From positions 1 through 36,293 of the forward strand of contig JAHJJD010000034.1 in assembly GCA_018822845.1 (NCBI GenBank): a DNA stretch of 36,293 nucleotides. The letters are read 5' to 3'. This document shows positions 26,598-36,152 of this stretch, in pieces. Under the pieces are notes generated by a model, which ran no database searches, had not been told where the DNA came from, and saw nothing but the letters and a program-made list of their open reading frames with translations. The stretch is from Gammaproteobacteria bacterium (GTDB lineage Bacteria > Pseudomonadota > Gammaproteobacteria > Thiotrichales > Thiotrichaceae). The translations under genes were made by a program, and so were the position numbers. The stretch's first letter is position 1; each line of letters starts with the position of its first letter.

Positions 26598-27326
26598 ATG
26601 ACTTTTATTTTTCAGCCTGTTGGCACAATATCCTCCCCCTACAAGGAAAAATTCGGCATCCCCCGCCAGCCCGGCCTGGTCACGGAAGCCCGCGCCACCC
26701 TGACGCTGCTGCCCCCCTACAACCAGCCGGAAACCGTGCGCGGCCTCGAAGGCTTTTCCCACGTCTGGATCATCTTCGTCTTCCACGGCACACAAGCACA
26801 AGGCTGGAAACCCACCGTGCGCCCACCGCGCCTCGGAGGCAATGCCCGCATGGGTGTGTTCGCCACCCGTGCCACCTTCCGCCCCAACCCCATCGGCCTG
26901 TCGGTTGCGCAATTGATCAGCATTAACGTGGAGGGCGGCAAAGTTTCCCTCGAACTGGCGGGCGCAGACCTGCTGGATGGCACGCCCGTGCTGGATATTA
27001 AGCCCTATCTTCCGTATGCTGATGCGATTAGTCAGGCTAATGGAGGCTTTGCGCCGGACGCGCCACAAGCACAGATAAAGGTAACTTTTTCCGCCGCCGC
27101 CAGTCTGCAATGTGAGCAAAAGCAGCAACAGTGGAATGCCAATGTGCGCCGCCTGATTGAGCAAATTTTGCAGCAGGATCCCCGGCCTTCCTACCAACAG
27201 GGGCAACAGGAAGGAAGGGTATACGCCATGCGCCTGTACGATTTCGATTTGTGCTGGCATTACACCGCATCGGGCATCGAAGTGCTGGAACTGGCTGACC
27301 CTTCGACTCCGCTCAGGGAGCAATAG
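26598..27326 (+). CDS. trmO: tRNA (N6-threonylcarbamoyladenosine37-N6)-methyltransferase TrmO
   Basis: 242 aa. Methylates t6A37 of threonine tRNAs with S-adenosylmethionine. The TsaA/TrmO beta-barrel is evident from PVGTISSPYKEKFGIPRQPG, FSHVWIIFVFHG, RMGVFATRATFRPNPIGLS and LDGTPVLDIKPYLPY, in that order. The start at 26598 places the barrel at the N-terminus; an ATG at 26544 lies inside the preceding gene. The last nine codons (from about DPSTPLREQ) are encoded by the left arm of a palindromic intergenic repeat, so the natural C-terminus was probably replaced or extended by repeat insertion. The rest looks intact. Confidence 0.93.
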   Translation: MTFIFQPVGTISSPYKEKFGIPRQPGLVTEARATLTLLPPYNQPETVRGLEGFSHVWIIFVFHGTQAQGWKPTVRPPRLGGNARMGVFATRATFRPNPIGLSVAQLISINVEGGKVSLELAGADLLDGTPVLDIKPYLPYADAISQANGGFAPDAPQAQIKVTFSAAASLQCEQKQQQWNANVRRLIEQILQQDPRPSYQQGQQEGRVYAMRLYDFDLCWHYTASGIEVLELADPSTPLREQ

Positions 27327-27379
27327 AGGTTCCGCTCGGGGAGCAATAGAGGTTCCGTTCCCTGAGCGGAGTCGAAGGG
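27299..27379. repeat. Palindromic intergenic repeat with 21-bp arms and internal 23-bp tandem duplication
   Basis: Perfect 21-bp inverted arms at 27299-27319 and 27359-27379 (core CTTCGACTCCGCTCAGG). Between them a 23-base unit occurs twice in tandem (27312-27334 and 27335-27357, one mismatch; 19 identical bases GGGAGCAATAGAGGTTCCG). The left arm encodes the C-terminus of TrmO. Core sequences of this kind (CCTGAGCGGAGTCGAAGG) are, from memory, dispersed palindromic repeats in many bacterial genomes. Confidence 0.8.
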
Positions 27380-27409
27380 AACATTACAACCAAGGCGACA
27401 CCAACCAAT

Positions 27410-28882
27410 ATGCTAAAAACCGTCTACATCATCGGGCTGTCGTTGTGCGCATGTGTCATGGGCGTTTTCGCTGCTGATGCAGAACCTTTGCCTGCGCCCA
27501 AACCTGCCGAACTGACCTTGATCCGTTATCAGAAACCGATTGATCTGCCCGATGAAATCAGGGCGATGATGGAGAAAAGCGGTATCCCATCCGACCACTT
27601 GAGCGTGTATATCCGCGACCTGAATGCAGATGCGCCGCTGGTATTGCACAACGACAAGGTTGCGCGCAACCCCGCCTCCACCATGAAGCTGGTGACAACC
27701 TGGGCGGCACTCAAGTTGCTTGGCCCGGCTTATACCTGGAAAACCGAAAGTTGGCTGCGTGGCGAACTCAAGGACGGTGTACTCAACGGTGACCTGATTC
27801 TGAAAGGTTATGGTGACCCGTTCCTGACCGATGAATCCTTCCGCGAAATGCTGCACGACTTGCAACTCAAAGGAGTGCATGACATCCGGGGTAACCTGAT
27901 CATTGATAACAGTTATTTTCATCTGGGCAAGCAGGATCCAGCGGCGTTCGATGGTGAACCGACCAAGATCTATAACGCCCAACCTGCGGCGTTGATGTTC
28001 AACTTTCAGGCCAATCGTTTCCTGTTCGAGGCGGATGAGGCCAATAAGCGGGTAAATATTACGCCGTTTCCGGCTATCCCCGGCCTGCAACTGGATAATC
28101 AGGTGACGCTGGTGAAAGGTGGGTGCGGCAAGTGGCATTACCAGCCTACATTTGCGCAGCAAGGGCAAACGGTGAAGGTTACGGGTGCTTATTCGGCAGC
28201 ATGCGGTAAAAACTTTATCATGCGGGTGTTGTCCACACCGGAAGAGCATGTATTTAATGCCTTCCGTGATGTCTGGCATTCGCAGGGTGGTGTGTTTAAC
28301 GGCAAACTCCAGACTGGGCAGGTGCAGGCAGGCGATACCTTGCTGCATAGCCACGAGTCACGCACGCTGGGCGAACAGATAAGGTTCGTCAACAAGTGGA
28401 GCAACAATGTCATGGCACGCCATTTGATGCTGAGCGCTGGCATCAAGGTGATGGGCGAACCAGCTACTGCCGATAAGGGGCGGGTTGCCATTGCCAGGGT
28501 GCTGGAAGCGGCTGGAATAGACTATAAGGGGATGGTGGTTGAAAACGGTTCCGGCCTTTCCCGCCATGCCCGCCTGAGTGCCCGCCAGTTGGGGCAGTTG
28601 CTGGAGGCTGCGTGGCGTGATCCATACATGCCCGAGTTCATGGCTTCCATGCCGCTGCTGGGCGAAGACGGCACATTGGCATCACGTTTCAGCAAAGAGG
28701 ATTTGCGCGGACGTAGCCACATGAAAACCGGCACATTAAGGGACGCTACAGCCATCGCTGGTTACATGCTGACCCGTAGCGGCAAGCGTCTGGTCGTGGT
28801 CTTGCAGCATAATGGGGCGGAAGCGCAAGGTGGCGGGCGTCGGCTTCAGGATGCCATCCTGAAATGGGCATTCGAGCAGTAA
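27410..28882 (+). CDS. dacB: D-alanyl-D-alanine carboxypeptidase/endopeptidase (PBP4)
   Basis: 490 aa. Periplasmic class C low-molecular-weight penicillin-binding protein that trims peptidoglycan peptides and cleaves cross-links. A signal peptide of about 21 residues ends near FAA. The active-site triad motifs are present: SxxK as S90-TMK93 (NPASTMKLVTTW), SxN in NKWSNNVMARH and KTGT in SHMKTGTLRD. The insert domains between SxxK and SxN give the typical length. The ribosome site is weak. It starts 30 bases after the palindromic repeat and is followed 26 bases later by tamA. Confidence 0.94.
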   Translation: MLKTVYIIGLSLCACVMGVFAADAEPLPAPKPAELTLIRYQKPIDLPDEIRAMMEKSGIPSDHLSVYIRDLNADAPLVLHNDKVARNPASTMKLVTTWAALKLLGPAYTWKTESWLRGELKDGVLNGDLILKGYGDPFLTDESFREMLHDLQLKGVHDIRGNLIIDNSYFHLGKQDPAAFDGEPTKIYNAQPAALMFNFQANRFLFEADEANKRVNITPFPAIPGLQLDNQVTLVKGGCGKWHYQPTFAQQGQTVKVTGAYSAACGKNFIMRVLSTPEEHVFNAFRDVWHSQGGVFNGKLQTGQVQAGDTLLHSHESRTLGEQIRFVNKWSNNVMARHLMLSAGIKVMGEPATADKGRVAIARVLEAAGIDYKGMVVENGSGLSRHARLSARQLGQLLEAAWRDPYMPEFMASMPLLGEDGTLASRFSKEDLRGRSHMKTGTLRDATAIAGYMLTRSGKRLVVVLQHNGAEAQGGGRRLQDAILKWAFEQ

Positions 28883-28908
28883 TAATGAGCAAGGAGTAGA
28901 GCCGCATC

Positions 28909-30681
28909 ATGAGAACAGTGGTCTGGGGGTTATGCCTGCTGAGCATGGCTACGCCGGGGACAGCGGCCTTTTTCCAGCAGACGGAAGACGGTGCAGAGGA
29001 TAAAGGGGAATCTCCGGTCAAGGTGAACGTGCAGGGTGCCAGTGAAATGCTGGCGGAAAACCTGAAGGCGTTCATGCCGTCATTGCGCTACCTGCGCTGC
29101 GATTCGCCTGCGGATCGTGTGGATAGTTTCATCGAATCCGCCGAAGAAAAGATGCTGGAAGGTGCGGAAGCCATGGGCTATTACGATGCCCGTTTCAATA
29201 TTACCCCGGCTCGTCAGGCTAACTGCCTGGCATTGAATGTTGCCGTTCAGCCGGGTGAGCCGGTCAAGGTCTCTCAGGTCGATGTGCAGGTGACGGGGGC
29301 AGGCAAGGGCTTGCCAGCTTTTCGTGAAATTGTTGCCACGCCACCTTACAAGCCTGGCGATGTACTGGTGCATCAGCAATACGAGGATTTCAAAACCAGC
29401 CTGAGCCGTACCGCCAACAGCCTGGGCTTTTTCGATGCGGAATATCTCACCCGCGAGATTCTGGTTAACCCGGATACCCGGCAGGCGCAGGTGAGCCTGC
29501 ATTTCGATACTGGCCAGCGCTACCAGATTGGCAAGGTCACGGTGAAGCAGGATGTGCTCGACCAGAAATATTTGAACCGTTATGTGCGCGTTGATGAGGG
29601 CGGAGCCTATGATGTGGCGGATGTCCTCAAGCAGCAGCGCATCCTTGAAGGCAGTGGCTATTATAGCGATGTGCAGGTCAGCAGCGATTACCAGCGGGCG
29701 CAGGATGGCAAGGTTCCGGTCGAAATCGAAGCGGTGCGGCGCAAGCGTTACAGTTACACAGGCAAGCTGGGCTATGGTTCTGATACCGGCGTGCGGGCGG
29801 AAACGGGTATGGATATTCACTGGGTCAACAATAAGGGCCACAAGTTTTCAACCAAAGGCGTGGCAGGCAGCAAGGAACAGTCTGTCGAAGCAACTTACAA
29901 AGTGCCGTTATGGGAACCGGAACACGAATACGCCAGTGCCTCCGCCGGTTGGCAGAAAAGTGACAACAACGACATCAAAAGTGAAGGTTTAAAACTCGGC
30001 ATCGACTATAACCGGCGCAACGACAATGACTGGCAACAAACTGTTTTCATCAATTTCCTGGATGAAACAACACAGGTGAATGGTGCTCCGGCGACTAATG
30101 CCCAGTTGACGCTGCTGGGTGTGCGGGTGAAAAAGACCAAAAGTGATGACCCGCTGTTTCCTGCCAAGGGCTGGTTGCTGGCAGCGGAGGTGCAGGGCTC
30201 ACATGACAAGGTATTCAGTGACCAGAGCCTGTTACAGGGCAGGGTGCAAGGCAAATACCTGCAAACCATCAACAGCGGGGGTAAGCTGATCCTGCAAGCT
30301 GCGGCAGGCACAACCGCCATTAGCGATCTTGCCGATATGCCCAAATCCCTGCGCTTTTTTGCGGGCGGGCAAAACTCGGTGCGCGGCTACAACTTCGAGT
30401 CTCTGGGTGAAACCGATGCTAACGGTGATGTGATTGGTGGCAAGCACCTGCTGACGGGCAGTGTGGAATACGAACATCCGTTGGGTGGCAAGTGGAGTAG
30501 TGCTGCCTTTGTCGATGCCGGGAATGCTTTCGACAATCCTTCCAGTATTGATTTGAAAGTGGGAACTGGCGTTGGGGTACGCTGGAGGTCTCCACTCGGG
30601 CCGGTGCGTGCCGATATTGCCGTGCCGACAGACAATACCCGTGATCCACATTTCTACTTCAGTCTGGGGCCTGATTTGTGA
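28909..30681 (+). CDS. tamA: Autotransporter assembly outer-membrane protein TamA (Omp85 family)
   Basis: 590 aa. Signal peptide of about 20 residues, then three POTRA domains (about 35-290) and a 16-strand Omp85 barrel (about 290-590). The family motif SVRGYNFESLG (lid-lock VRGY) and the C-terminal strand ending HFYFSLGPDL are visible. With TamB it inserts some outer-membrane proteins and takes part in envelope lipid handling. AAGGAG lies 12 bases before the start. The stop overlaps tamB (GTGA), so the two are coupled. Confidence 0.93.
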   Translation: MRTVVWGLCLLSMATPGTAAFFQQTEDGAEDKGESPVKVNVQGASEMLAENLKAFMPSLRYLRCDSPADRVDSFIESAEEKMLEGAEAMGYYDARFNITPARQANCLALNVAVQPGEPVKVSQVDVQVTGAGKGLPAFREIVATPPYKPGDVLVHQQYEDFKTSLSRTANSLGFFDAEYLTREILVNPDTRQAQVSLHFDTGQRYQIGKVTVKQDVLDQKYLNRYVRVDEGGAYDVADVLKQQRILEGSGYYSDVQVSSDYQRAQDGKVPVEIEAVRRKRYSYTGKLGYGSDTGVRAETGMDIHWVNNKGHKFSTKGVAGSKEQSVEATYKVPLWEPEHEYASASAGWQKSDNNDIKSEGLKLGIDYNRRNDNDWQQTVFINFLDETTQVNGAPATNAQLTLLGVRVKKTKSDDPLFPAKGWLLAAEVQGSHDKVFSDQSLLQGRVQGKYLQTINSGGKLILQAAAGTTAISDLADMPKSLRFFAGGQNSVRGYNFESLGETDANGDVIGGKHLLTGSVEYEHPLGGKWSSAAFVDAGNAFDNPSSIDLKVGTGVGVRWRSPLGPVRADIAVPTDNTRDPHFYFSLGPDL

Positions 30682-33600
30682 AGAGACTGCTGCATTACCT
30701 GCTGGTTCACCCGCTTTATGTGCTGCTGATTGCCATGTTGCTGTTGCTGGCTGGCGTAGCTTTGCTGGCGACTTCCAGTACGGGAACGCGCATTCTGGCG
30801 GACAATGCCCAGCGCTTCGTGCCGGAGCTGGAGCTGGAAGGGGTGGATGGCGCACTGATCCATGGCATTAGCCTCAAGCGTCTGCAATGGCAGGATGACA
30901 GTACCCAGGTAGTCGCCAACGGCGTTACCCTGAAAAATGAACTGGATGTTGGCACGCCCACCACGCTGCGGGTGGAAAAGCTGCATGTCGATCATGTGGT
31001 AGTGCGCCTGCTGGATGCGGATGAGGCAGATTCCACGCCGTTTGAGTTACCAGACACCCTATTGCCATTCAATGTGGATGCCGAGCAGGTCAGTGTTGGC
31101 CAGATTGAAATCTGGCAGGCTGATGAACAACTGCTGGTTTTGCGTGATGCGTCATTCAAAGGACATACCCGTGACGGGCGCTTGCAGATCGAGCGTTTGC
31201 AAACGCAGGCTGCTGATACACAAGGCACCGCTGCGTTGGCGCTGCATGGGGAAATGGGGCTGGGTCAGCCGCATGAGCTGGATGCCCAGCTGACGGTGGA
31301 TTCCAAAAACCCGGTCTGGGGCATCGGCACGGGCAATATCCAGCTTGGTGGTGAGTTGCAACAATACGAGCTGGTGGTGGAAGCCGACTGGCAGTATGCC
31401 GAATACCCGCGTTACCAGGGCAAATTACAGGGCAAAGGCACTTTCGACAGCCTGACAATCAACGACCTGCAACTGGATGGCAAGGCCGGAAAGGTTAACG
31501 GTCATGGAGCCATAAGCTGGCAGGATGGTTTTAGCTGGACAGCCGACTTGACCGGTTCTGAAGTAAACCCGGAACCCTTTGTGAAGGATGTGCCAGCCAG
31601 TCTGGATGTGATGCTGGTTTCCAGCGGAACCCTGTCCGGTGGGAAAACCGACATCAAGCTGGACGTCGGCAAGTTGCAGGGCAAACTGCGCGATTACCCG
31701 GTGGATGTGACTGGCAAGGGTGACTGGAACGGCAAGCTGCTTTCCCTGCAAGTGCTGGATGCCAGGGTTGGCGATAACCGTTTGCAGGCAAGCGGCAAGG
31801 CAGCCGACAAGCTGGCAGTGGAATGGCAGCTTGATGCGCCTGATCTCGCCCAGCTTTACCCCAAGGTCAAAGGGAATGCAAAGGGGCAGGGGACATTGAA
31901 TGGCCTGCCCGACGGTTCACAGCTGCAATTGGCGGTGGAGGCCCTTTCCGGCAAGGTGGAAGGTTACGACCTGAGTGCCAAGGGTGTTCTCGGCTGGGGT
32001 AATGAGAAGCTGGCGGCGCAGGATGTAGTGGTGCAATCCGGCAATAACCGGCTGGAAGTGTCCGGTCAGGCCACCGAGCCGTTCGATCTGCGCTGGAAGG
32101 TGGATGCCAACAACCTTGCCAAGGCGTGGAAAGGGTTGGAAGGCAGTTTGCGGGGTGAAGGCATGCTTAAGGGCACGCTCGACAAACCCGAGATTCAGGC
32201 CAATCTGAAAGGCAACAAACTGCGCTATCAGGAATACCGCCTCGGCTCGCTGGATTTGCAGGCCAGTCAGGAAGGTGAGCGTTACGACATCAAGGGTATC
32301 ATGCAATCTTTCACCAGCGGCGATACCGAAATCAAATCCGCCAAAGTCGACGGGCAAGGTAGCATCGAAAACCATCGTGTCACCGCGCAGATTGTCCACG
32401 ACGAAGGCAGGGCTGATTTCTCCGCTACCGGTGGCTGGAAAAATGAACAGTGGAAAGGCAGCGTGCAGAGCCTTTCCTTGCGTGACACGCCTGCTGGAGA
32501 CTGGAGCATGGCTGATGCTGCCAATCTCAGTGCTTCCGCCAGTGAATTCAGCAGTTCCGAAATCTGCCTTGCCAACCAAAGTGCACGCGCGTGCGGGAAA
32601 CCAGCCTGGTCGCAACGCAGTGGTTTCAATATTGCCGGGACGCTGCGGCAAATTCCGCTGGTAATGTTGCGCCCGTGGCTGCCGGAGAATGTCAGCATGT
32701 CGGGCAAGGCCGATGCCGATTACCGTTTTGAGCAGCGTGGTGGTAAACCGGTTGGGCAGGCCAGCCTGCGTCTGCCGGACAATGCCGTGAGTGTACGCGA
32801 TAGCAAGGGGCGGGTGGAGACACTGCAATACACCAATGCCCGCGCAGACCTGGAGTTGAACGATAGGCGGGCGAATGCGCAGGTGCAACTGGATATTGTC
32901 AATCGGGGAACCCTGCGCGCCGATGGCCGTATCGACTTTTCCCCGCAGGATGGGCGTCATCGGATTGATGCAGGAATCAAGGTGAATGTGCCCGAAATTG
33001 GCTGGCTGGAAAAGTTTTCTACCCAGATTCAGCGGCTGAAAGGGCAAGTGGCTGGTGATATTCAGGTTTCCGGTTTGCTGGCTAAGCCCTCTGTTAGCGG
33101 GGTTGCGAGCTTGAGCAACGGACAGGTGTATTTACCGGAAGCAGGCGTCATGCTGAATGCCATCAGCCTCAATATGCAGGCCGCAGGTGCTGACCGGATG
33201 ACGATTAACGGTTCCATGCGGGCAGGGCAAGGAATCCTTAATGCCAATGGTACGCTGTTACTGGCAAATCTGCCGCAGTGGCAGGCAGATGTGACGCTTG
33301 CTGGCAATAATCTGAAGCTGATGGATACCCATGAGGTGCAGGCCCTGGTTTCGCCCAACTTGCGGGTTCAGGCGAGTCCAGGGGATGTCACGATTACCGG
33401 GACGGTGCTGGTTCCTGAAACGACTGTGAGCCTGCGTGAGTTTCCTGCCACTGCCAATGTGCGTTCCGATGATGTGATTATCGTTGGGCGTCGTGCGCCG
33501 CAGCGTGGTGTGTCGGGTGTGTTGGTGCGGGAAGCGCCGCTCAATATCAACCCGAATGTGACGATTGAGCTGGGTAACAAGGTGAAATTCACCGGTTTCG

Positions 33601-34271
33601 GGCTGGATGCGCGTCTCACCGGCAAGTTGCGGGTATTGCGTACCCGGCAGGACATTGTGGCGCAGGGCGTGTTGAATGTGGTTGATGGCGTCTACAAGGC
33701 GTATGGGCAAAACCTGAAAATTGAACGGGGCAGGCTGCTGTTCAATGGCCCGATCGACAATCCGGGGCTGGACGTGCGCGCTGTGCGGGAAGTGGATGAT
33801 GGCGACATTGAGGTGGGCATCGAATTGGCGGGTACGGTGAAACACCCCGAATCCACCCTGTTTTCAAGTCCGCAGCAAACCCAGAGCGATACGCTCAGTT
33901 ATCTACTGACGGGCAGGGCGATGTCGACAGTTAGCGGCGACCAGTCATCCTTGTTGATGGATGCAATTACCGGTTTGGGGATTGCGGGCGGCGAAAGTCT
34001 GGCGCAGCAAATCGGCGGCAATTTCGGTCTGGATGAGGTGGGGCTGAAGGCCAGAAACGGCAGTTTCGACCAAAGTGAGCTGTCACTCGGCAAGCGGCTT
34101 GGGCCACGTTTGTATGTGCGCTACATCGTGAGCCTGTTTGATTCCCTGCAACGGGTGGCGATTACTTACCAGATCAACAAGCGTTTGCAGTTGCAGGCGG
34201 AAGCAGGCATTTATCAGGGTGTCGACCTCATTTACAAGGTCGACACCAGCAAGGGGCCGTTGGGGCCTTAG
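30678..34271 (+). CDS. tamB: Translocation and assembly module TamB (AsmA-like, DUF490)
   Basis: 1197 aa, starting at GTG (30678-30680) that overlaps the tamA stop. One N-terminal membrane helix (about 13-33) anchors it in the inner membrane. A long run of AsmA-like beta-groove repeats spans the periplasm (periodic LDLQ, GKLQGK, LRVxG), and the C-terminal DUF490/TamB domain (about 850-1197) contacts TamA (LTGKLRVLRTRQ, LNVVDGVYKAYG, DTLSYLLTGR, LGKRLGPRLYVRY). Proteins of this family bridge the membranes and move phospholipid; partner of TamA. The last codons carry a perfect 11-bp inverted repeat. It converges with ugd with only 3 bases between stops. Confidence 0.94.
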   Translation: MKRLLHYLLVHPLYVLLIAMLLLLAGVALLATSSTGTRILADNAQRFVPELELEGVDGALIHGISLKRLQWQDDSTQVVANGVTLKNELDVGTPTTLRVEKLHVDHVVVRLLDADEADSTPFELPDTLLPFNVDAEQVSVGQIEIWQADEQLLVLRDASFKGHTRDGRLQIERLQTQAADTQGTAALALHGEMGLGQPHELDAQLTVDSKNPVWGIGTGNIQLGGELQQYELVVEADWQYAEYPRYQGKLQGKGTFDSLTINDLQLDGKAGKVNGHGAISWQDGFSWTADLTGSEVNPEPFVKDVPASLDVMLVSSGTLSGGKTDIKLDVGKLQGKLRDYPVDVTGKGDWNGKLLSLQVLDARVGDNRLQASGKAADKLAVEWQLDAPDLAQLYPKVKGNAKGQGTLNGLPDGSQLQLAVEALSGKVEGYDLSAKGVLGWGNEKLAAQDVVVQSGNNRLEVSGQATEPFDLRWKVDANNLAKAWKGLEGSLRGEGMLKGTLDKPEIQANLKGNKLRYQEYRLGSLDLQASQEGERYDIKGIMQSFTSGDTEIKSAKVDGQGSIENHRVTAQIVHDEGRADFSATGGWKNEQWKGSVQSLSLRDTPAGDWSMADAANLSASASEFSSSEICLANQSARACGKPAWSQRSGFNIAGTLRQIPLVMLRPWLPENVSMSGKADADYRFEQRGGKPVGQASLRLPDNAVSVRDSKGRVETLQYTNARADLELNDRRANAQVQLDIVNRGTLRADGRIDFSPQDGRHRIDAGIKVNVPEIGWLEKFSTQIQRLKGQVAGDIQVSGLLAKPSVSGVASLSNGQVYLPEAGVMLNAISLNMQAAGADRMTINGSMRAGQGILNANGTLLLANLPQWQADVTLAGNNLKLMDTHEVQALVSPNLRVQASPGDVTITGTVLVPETTVSLREFPATANVRSDDVIIVGRRAPQRGVSGVLVREAPLNINPNVTIELGNKVKFTGFGLDARLTGKLRVLRTRQDIVAQGVLNVVDGVYKAYGQNLKIERGRLLFNGPIDNPGLDVRAVREVDDGDIEVGIELAGTVKHPESTLFSSPQQTQSDTLSYLLTGRAMSTVSGDQSSLLMDAITGLGIAGGESLAQQIGGNFGLDEVGLKARNGSFDQSELSLGKRLGPRLYVRYIVSLFDSLQRVAITYQINKRLQLQAEAGIYQGVDLIYKVDTSKGPLGP
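34219..34248. repeat. 11-bp perfect inverted repeat at the 3' end of tamB
   Basis: GGTGTCGACCT (34219-34229) and AGGTCGACACC (34238-34248) with an 8-base loop, inside the last tamB codons and 27 bases beyond the ugd stop on the other strand. It forms a strong hairpin in either transcript but has no T-run on either side. Confidence 0.5.
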
Positions 34272-34274
34272 CTG

Positions 34275-35600
34275 TTAGCAGCCGCGACCGATGGCGTAAT
34301 AGGTGATCCCTTTCTTTTCCATTTGTTCCGGCTGGTAAAGATTGCGACCGTCGACGATGACAGGATCCTTCAGCTTTGATTTGAGTGCTTCAAAATCAGG
34401 GCTACGGAACTGTTGCCATTCAGTGACGATTACCAGGCAGTCTGCTCCCTCAAGGGCTTCGTCGGCGGATTTGCACAGTTGCAGGTCGGCGCGTTCACCG
34501 TAAATGCGGCCACATTCCTCCATGGCAACCGGGTCAAATGCCTGAACTTTGCAGCCGTGCCCCCACAGGGCTTCCATCAGGTTGCGGCTGGACGCTTCGC
34601 GCATGTCATCGGTATTGGGTTTGAAAGCCAAACCCCACAGGGCGATGGTTTTACCCGCCAGCTTTTGTCCGTAATGCTTTTGCAGTTTCTCAAACGGCTT
34701 TTCCTTTTGGCGGTAGTTGACTGCTTCAACAGCAGATAGCAGTTCGGCATTGTAGCCGATTTCACGGGCGGTACGCTCCAGGGCCTGTACGTCCTTGGGG
34801 AAGCAGGAACCACCGTAACCGCAGCCAGGGTAGATGAAGTGGTAGCCAATACGTGGGTCGGAGCCGATGCCGATACGCACGTTCTCAATATCAGCGCCTA
34901 GCAATTCCGCCATATTGGCCAGTTCATTCATGAAACTGATCTTGGTGGCAAGCATGGCGTTGGCGGCGTATTTGGTCAGTTCAGCAGAGCGGATGTCCAT
35001 CACAACGAGGCGGTCATGGCTACGGTTGAACGGGGCGTACAGCTCGCGCATCAGTTCAGTGGTGCGCGGGTTGTCAGTGCCGATGACGATACGGTCAGGT
35101 TTCATGAAGTCTTCCAGTGCGGCACCTTCCTTGAGGAATTCAGGGTTGGAAACGACATCGAATTCGATATTGGCAGCGCGCTTTTCCAGGACTTCATGCA
35201 TGCTTGCACGCACTTTGTCGGCGGTTCCAACAGGCACTGTGGATTTGTCGACTACAATGCGGTAGCCGTCCATATGTTCGGCGATGGAGCGGGCGACAGT
35301 GAGCACATAGCGCAGGTCGGCAGAGCCGTCTTCATCCGGTGGAGTGCCAACTGCGATGAACTGGAACAGGCCGTGCGCTACGCCTTCCGCAGCAGACAGG
35401 GTGAAATTCAGGCGGCCAGCGGCGATATTTTCTTTCACCATCTTGTCGAGGCCAGGTTCATGGATGGGGATTTCCCCATTCAGTAACATGTTGATTTTGC
35501 GTTCATCGACATCGACGCACAAGACGTCATTACCAACCTGGGCGAGACATGCGCCCGTTACCAAGCCAACATAGCCTGAGCCATAAATCGTAACTTTCAT
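34275..35600 (-). CDS. ugd: UDP-glucose 6-dehydrogenase
   Basis: 441 aa. Oxidises UDP-glucose to UDP-glucuronate with two NAD+, supplying acidic sugar for exopolysaccharide or LPS. Rossmann motif [14 protein letters not shown] at the N-terminus, [30 protein letters not shown], the catalytic cysteine in [12 protein letters not shown], and the C-terminal [15 protein letters not shown] of the UDP-binding half. Full length. It stands alone on the minus strand, without polysaccharide genes beside it in the window. GGA lies upstream of the start. Confidence 0.95.
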   Translation of the reverse strand: MKVTIYGSGYVGLVTGACLAQVGNDVLCVDVDERKINMLLNGEIPIHEPGLDKMVKENIAAGRLNFTLSAAEGVAHGLFQFIAVGTPPDEDGSADLRYVLTVARSIAEHMDGYRIVVDKSTVPVGTADKVRASMHEVLEKRAANIEFDVVSNPEFLKEGAALEDFMKPDRIVIGTDNPRTTELMRELYAPFNRSHDRLVVMDIRSAELTKYAANAMLATKISFMNELANMAELLGADIENVRIGIGSDPRIGYHFIYPGCGYGGSCFPKDVQALERTAREIGYNAELLSAVEAVNYRQKEKPFEKLQKHYGQKLAGKTIALWGLAFKPNTDDMREASSRNLMEALWGHGCKVQAFDPVAMEECGRIYGERADLQLCKSADEALEGADCLVIVTEWQQFRSPDFEALKSKLKDPVIVDGRNLYQPEQMEKKGITYYAIGRGC

Positions 35601-35644
35601 GAATGTTTTCCGGATAAATAACTGAATTTTTACATTGGATGCAA

Positions 35645-35650
35645 AGTATA
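35645..35650 (-). promoter_or_regulatory. Possible -10 box of ugd
   Basis: TATACT on the minus strand, about 45 bases before the ugd start; the 17-bp upstream position holds only a poor -35 (TCACGA). An activator-dependent promoter is possible. Confidence 0.3.
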
Positions 35651-35740
35651 ATTGTTGTGCTTCATTTTCGTGACGAATAGGCTGACGAGTGTAGCAGTTT
35701 GCCCGTCGAAAATTAATGTCAGATTTCTGCTTTTACCTGG

Positions 35741-35769
35741 TTGACATCGGCAGGTGATTCACTCAAAAT
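35741..35769 (+). promoter_or_regulatory. Stable-RNA promoter of the tRNA-tuf operon
   Basis: Consensus TTGACA (35741-35746), exact 17-bp spacer and CAAAAT (35764-35769), followed by the GC-rich discriminator GCCTGCC. The predicted start near 35776 is 10 bases before tRNA-Tyr. The GC-rich discriminator is the usual mark of promoters under stringent control. Confidence 0.75.
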
Positions 35770-35785
35770 GCCTGCCTTTCCAGTC

Positions 35786-35870
<85 letters not shown>

Positions 35871-35940
35871 TATTTTATTGGTTTACACGTTCAGCTTGAT
35901 TCATATCGTCACGCGGTGCGGTGTGGGTAAACGGCTTCAG

Positions 35941-36014
<74 letters not shown>

Positions 36015-36043
36015 ACTATTGGCTGAGTCGTTAGATAGTTATC

Positions 36044-36119
36044 GCTCTCGTAGCTCAGATGGTAGAGCGCACCCTTGGTAAGGGTGAGGTCGGCAGTTCG
36101 ATTCTGCCCGAGAGCACCA
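36044..36119 (+). tRNA. tRNA-Thr (GGT)
   Basis: 76 bases with encoded CCA. Acceptor stem GCTCTCG/CGAGAGC, D-arm TAGCTCAGATGGTAGAGC, anticodon stem CACCC/GGGTG around loop TTGGTAA giving GGT, and T-arm GGCAGTTCGATTCTGCC. It lies 33 bases before tuf, as in E. coli thrT-tufB. Confidence 0.96.
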
Positions 36120-36152
36120 GTTATTGAAAACTTTAACGGGAAGTTATCGAAA

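Noticed and set aside
27413-28354. 313-codon minus-strand frame over dacB
   Set aside because: Antisense to dacB, whose catalytic motifs are intact; no domain is recognised in the antisense translation.
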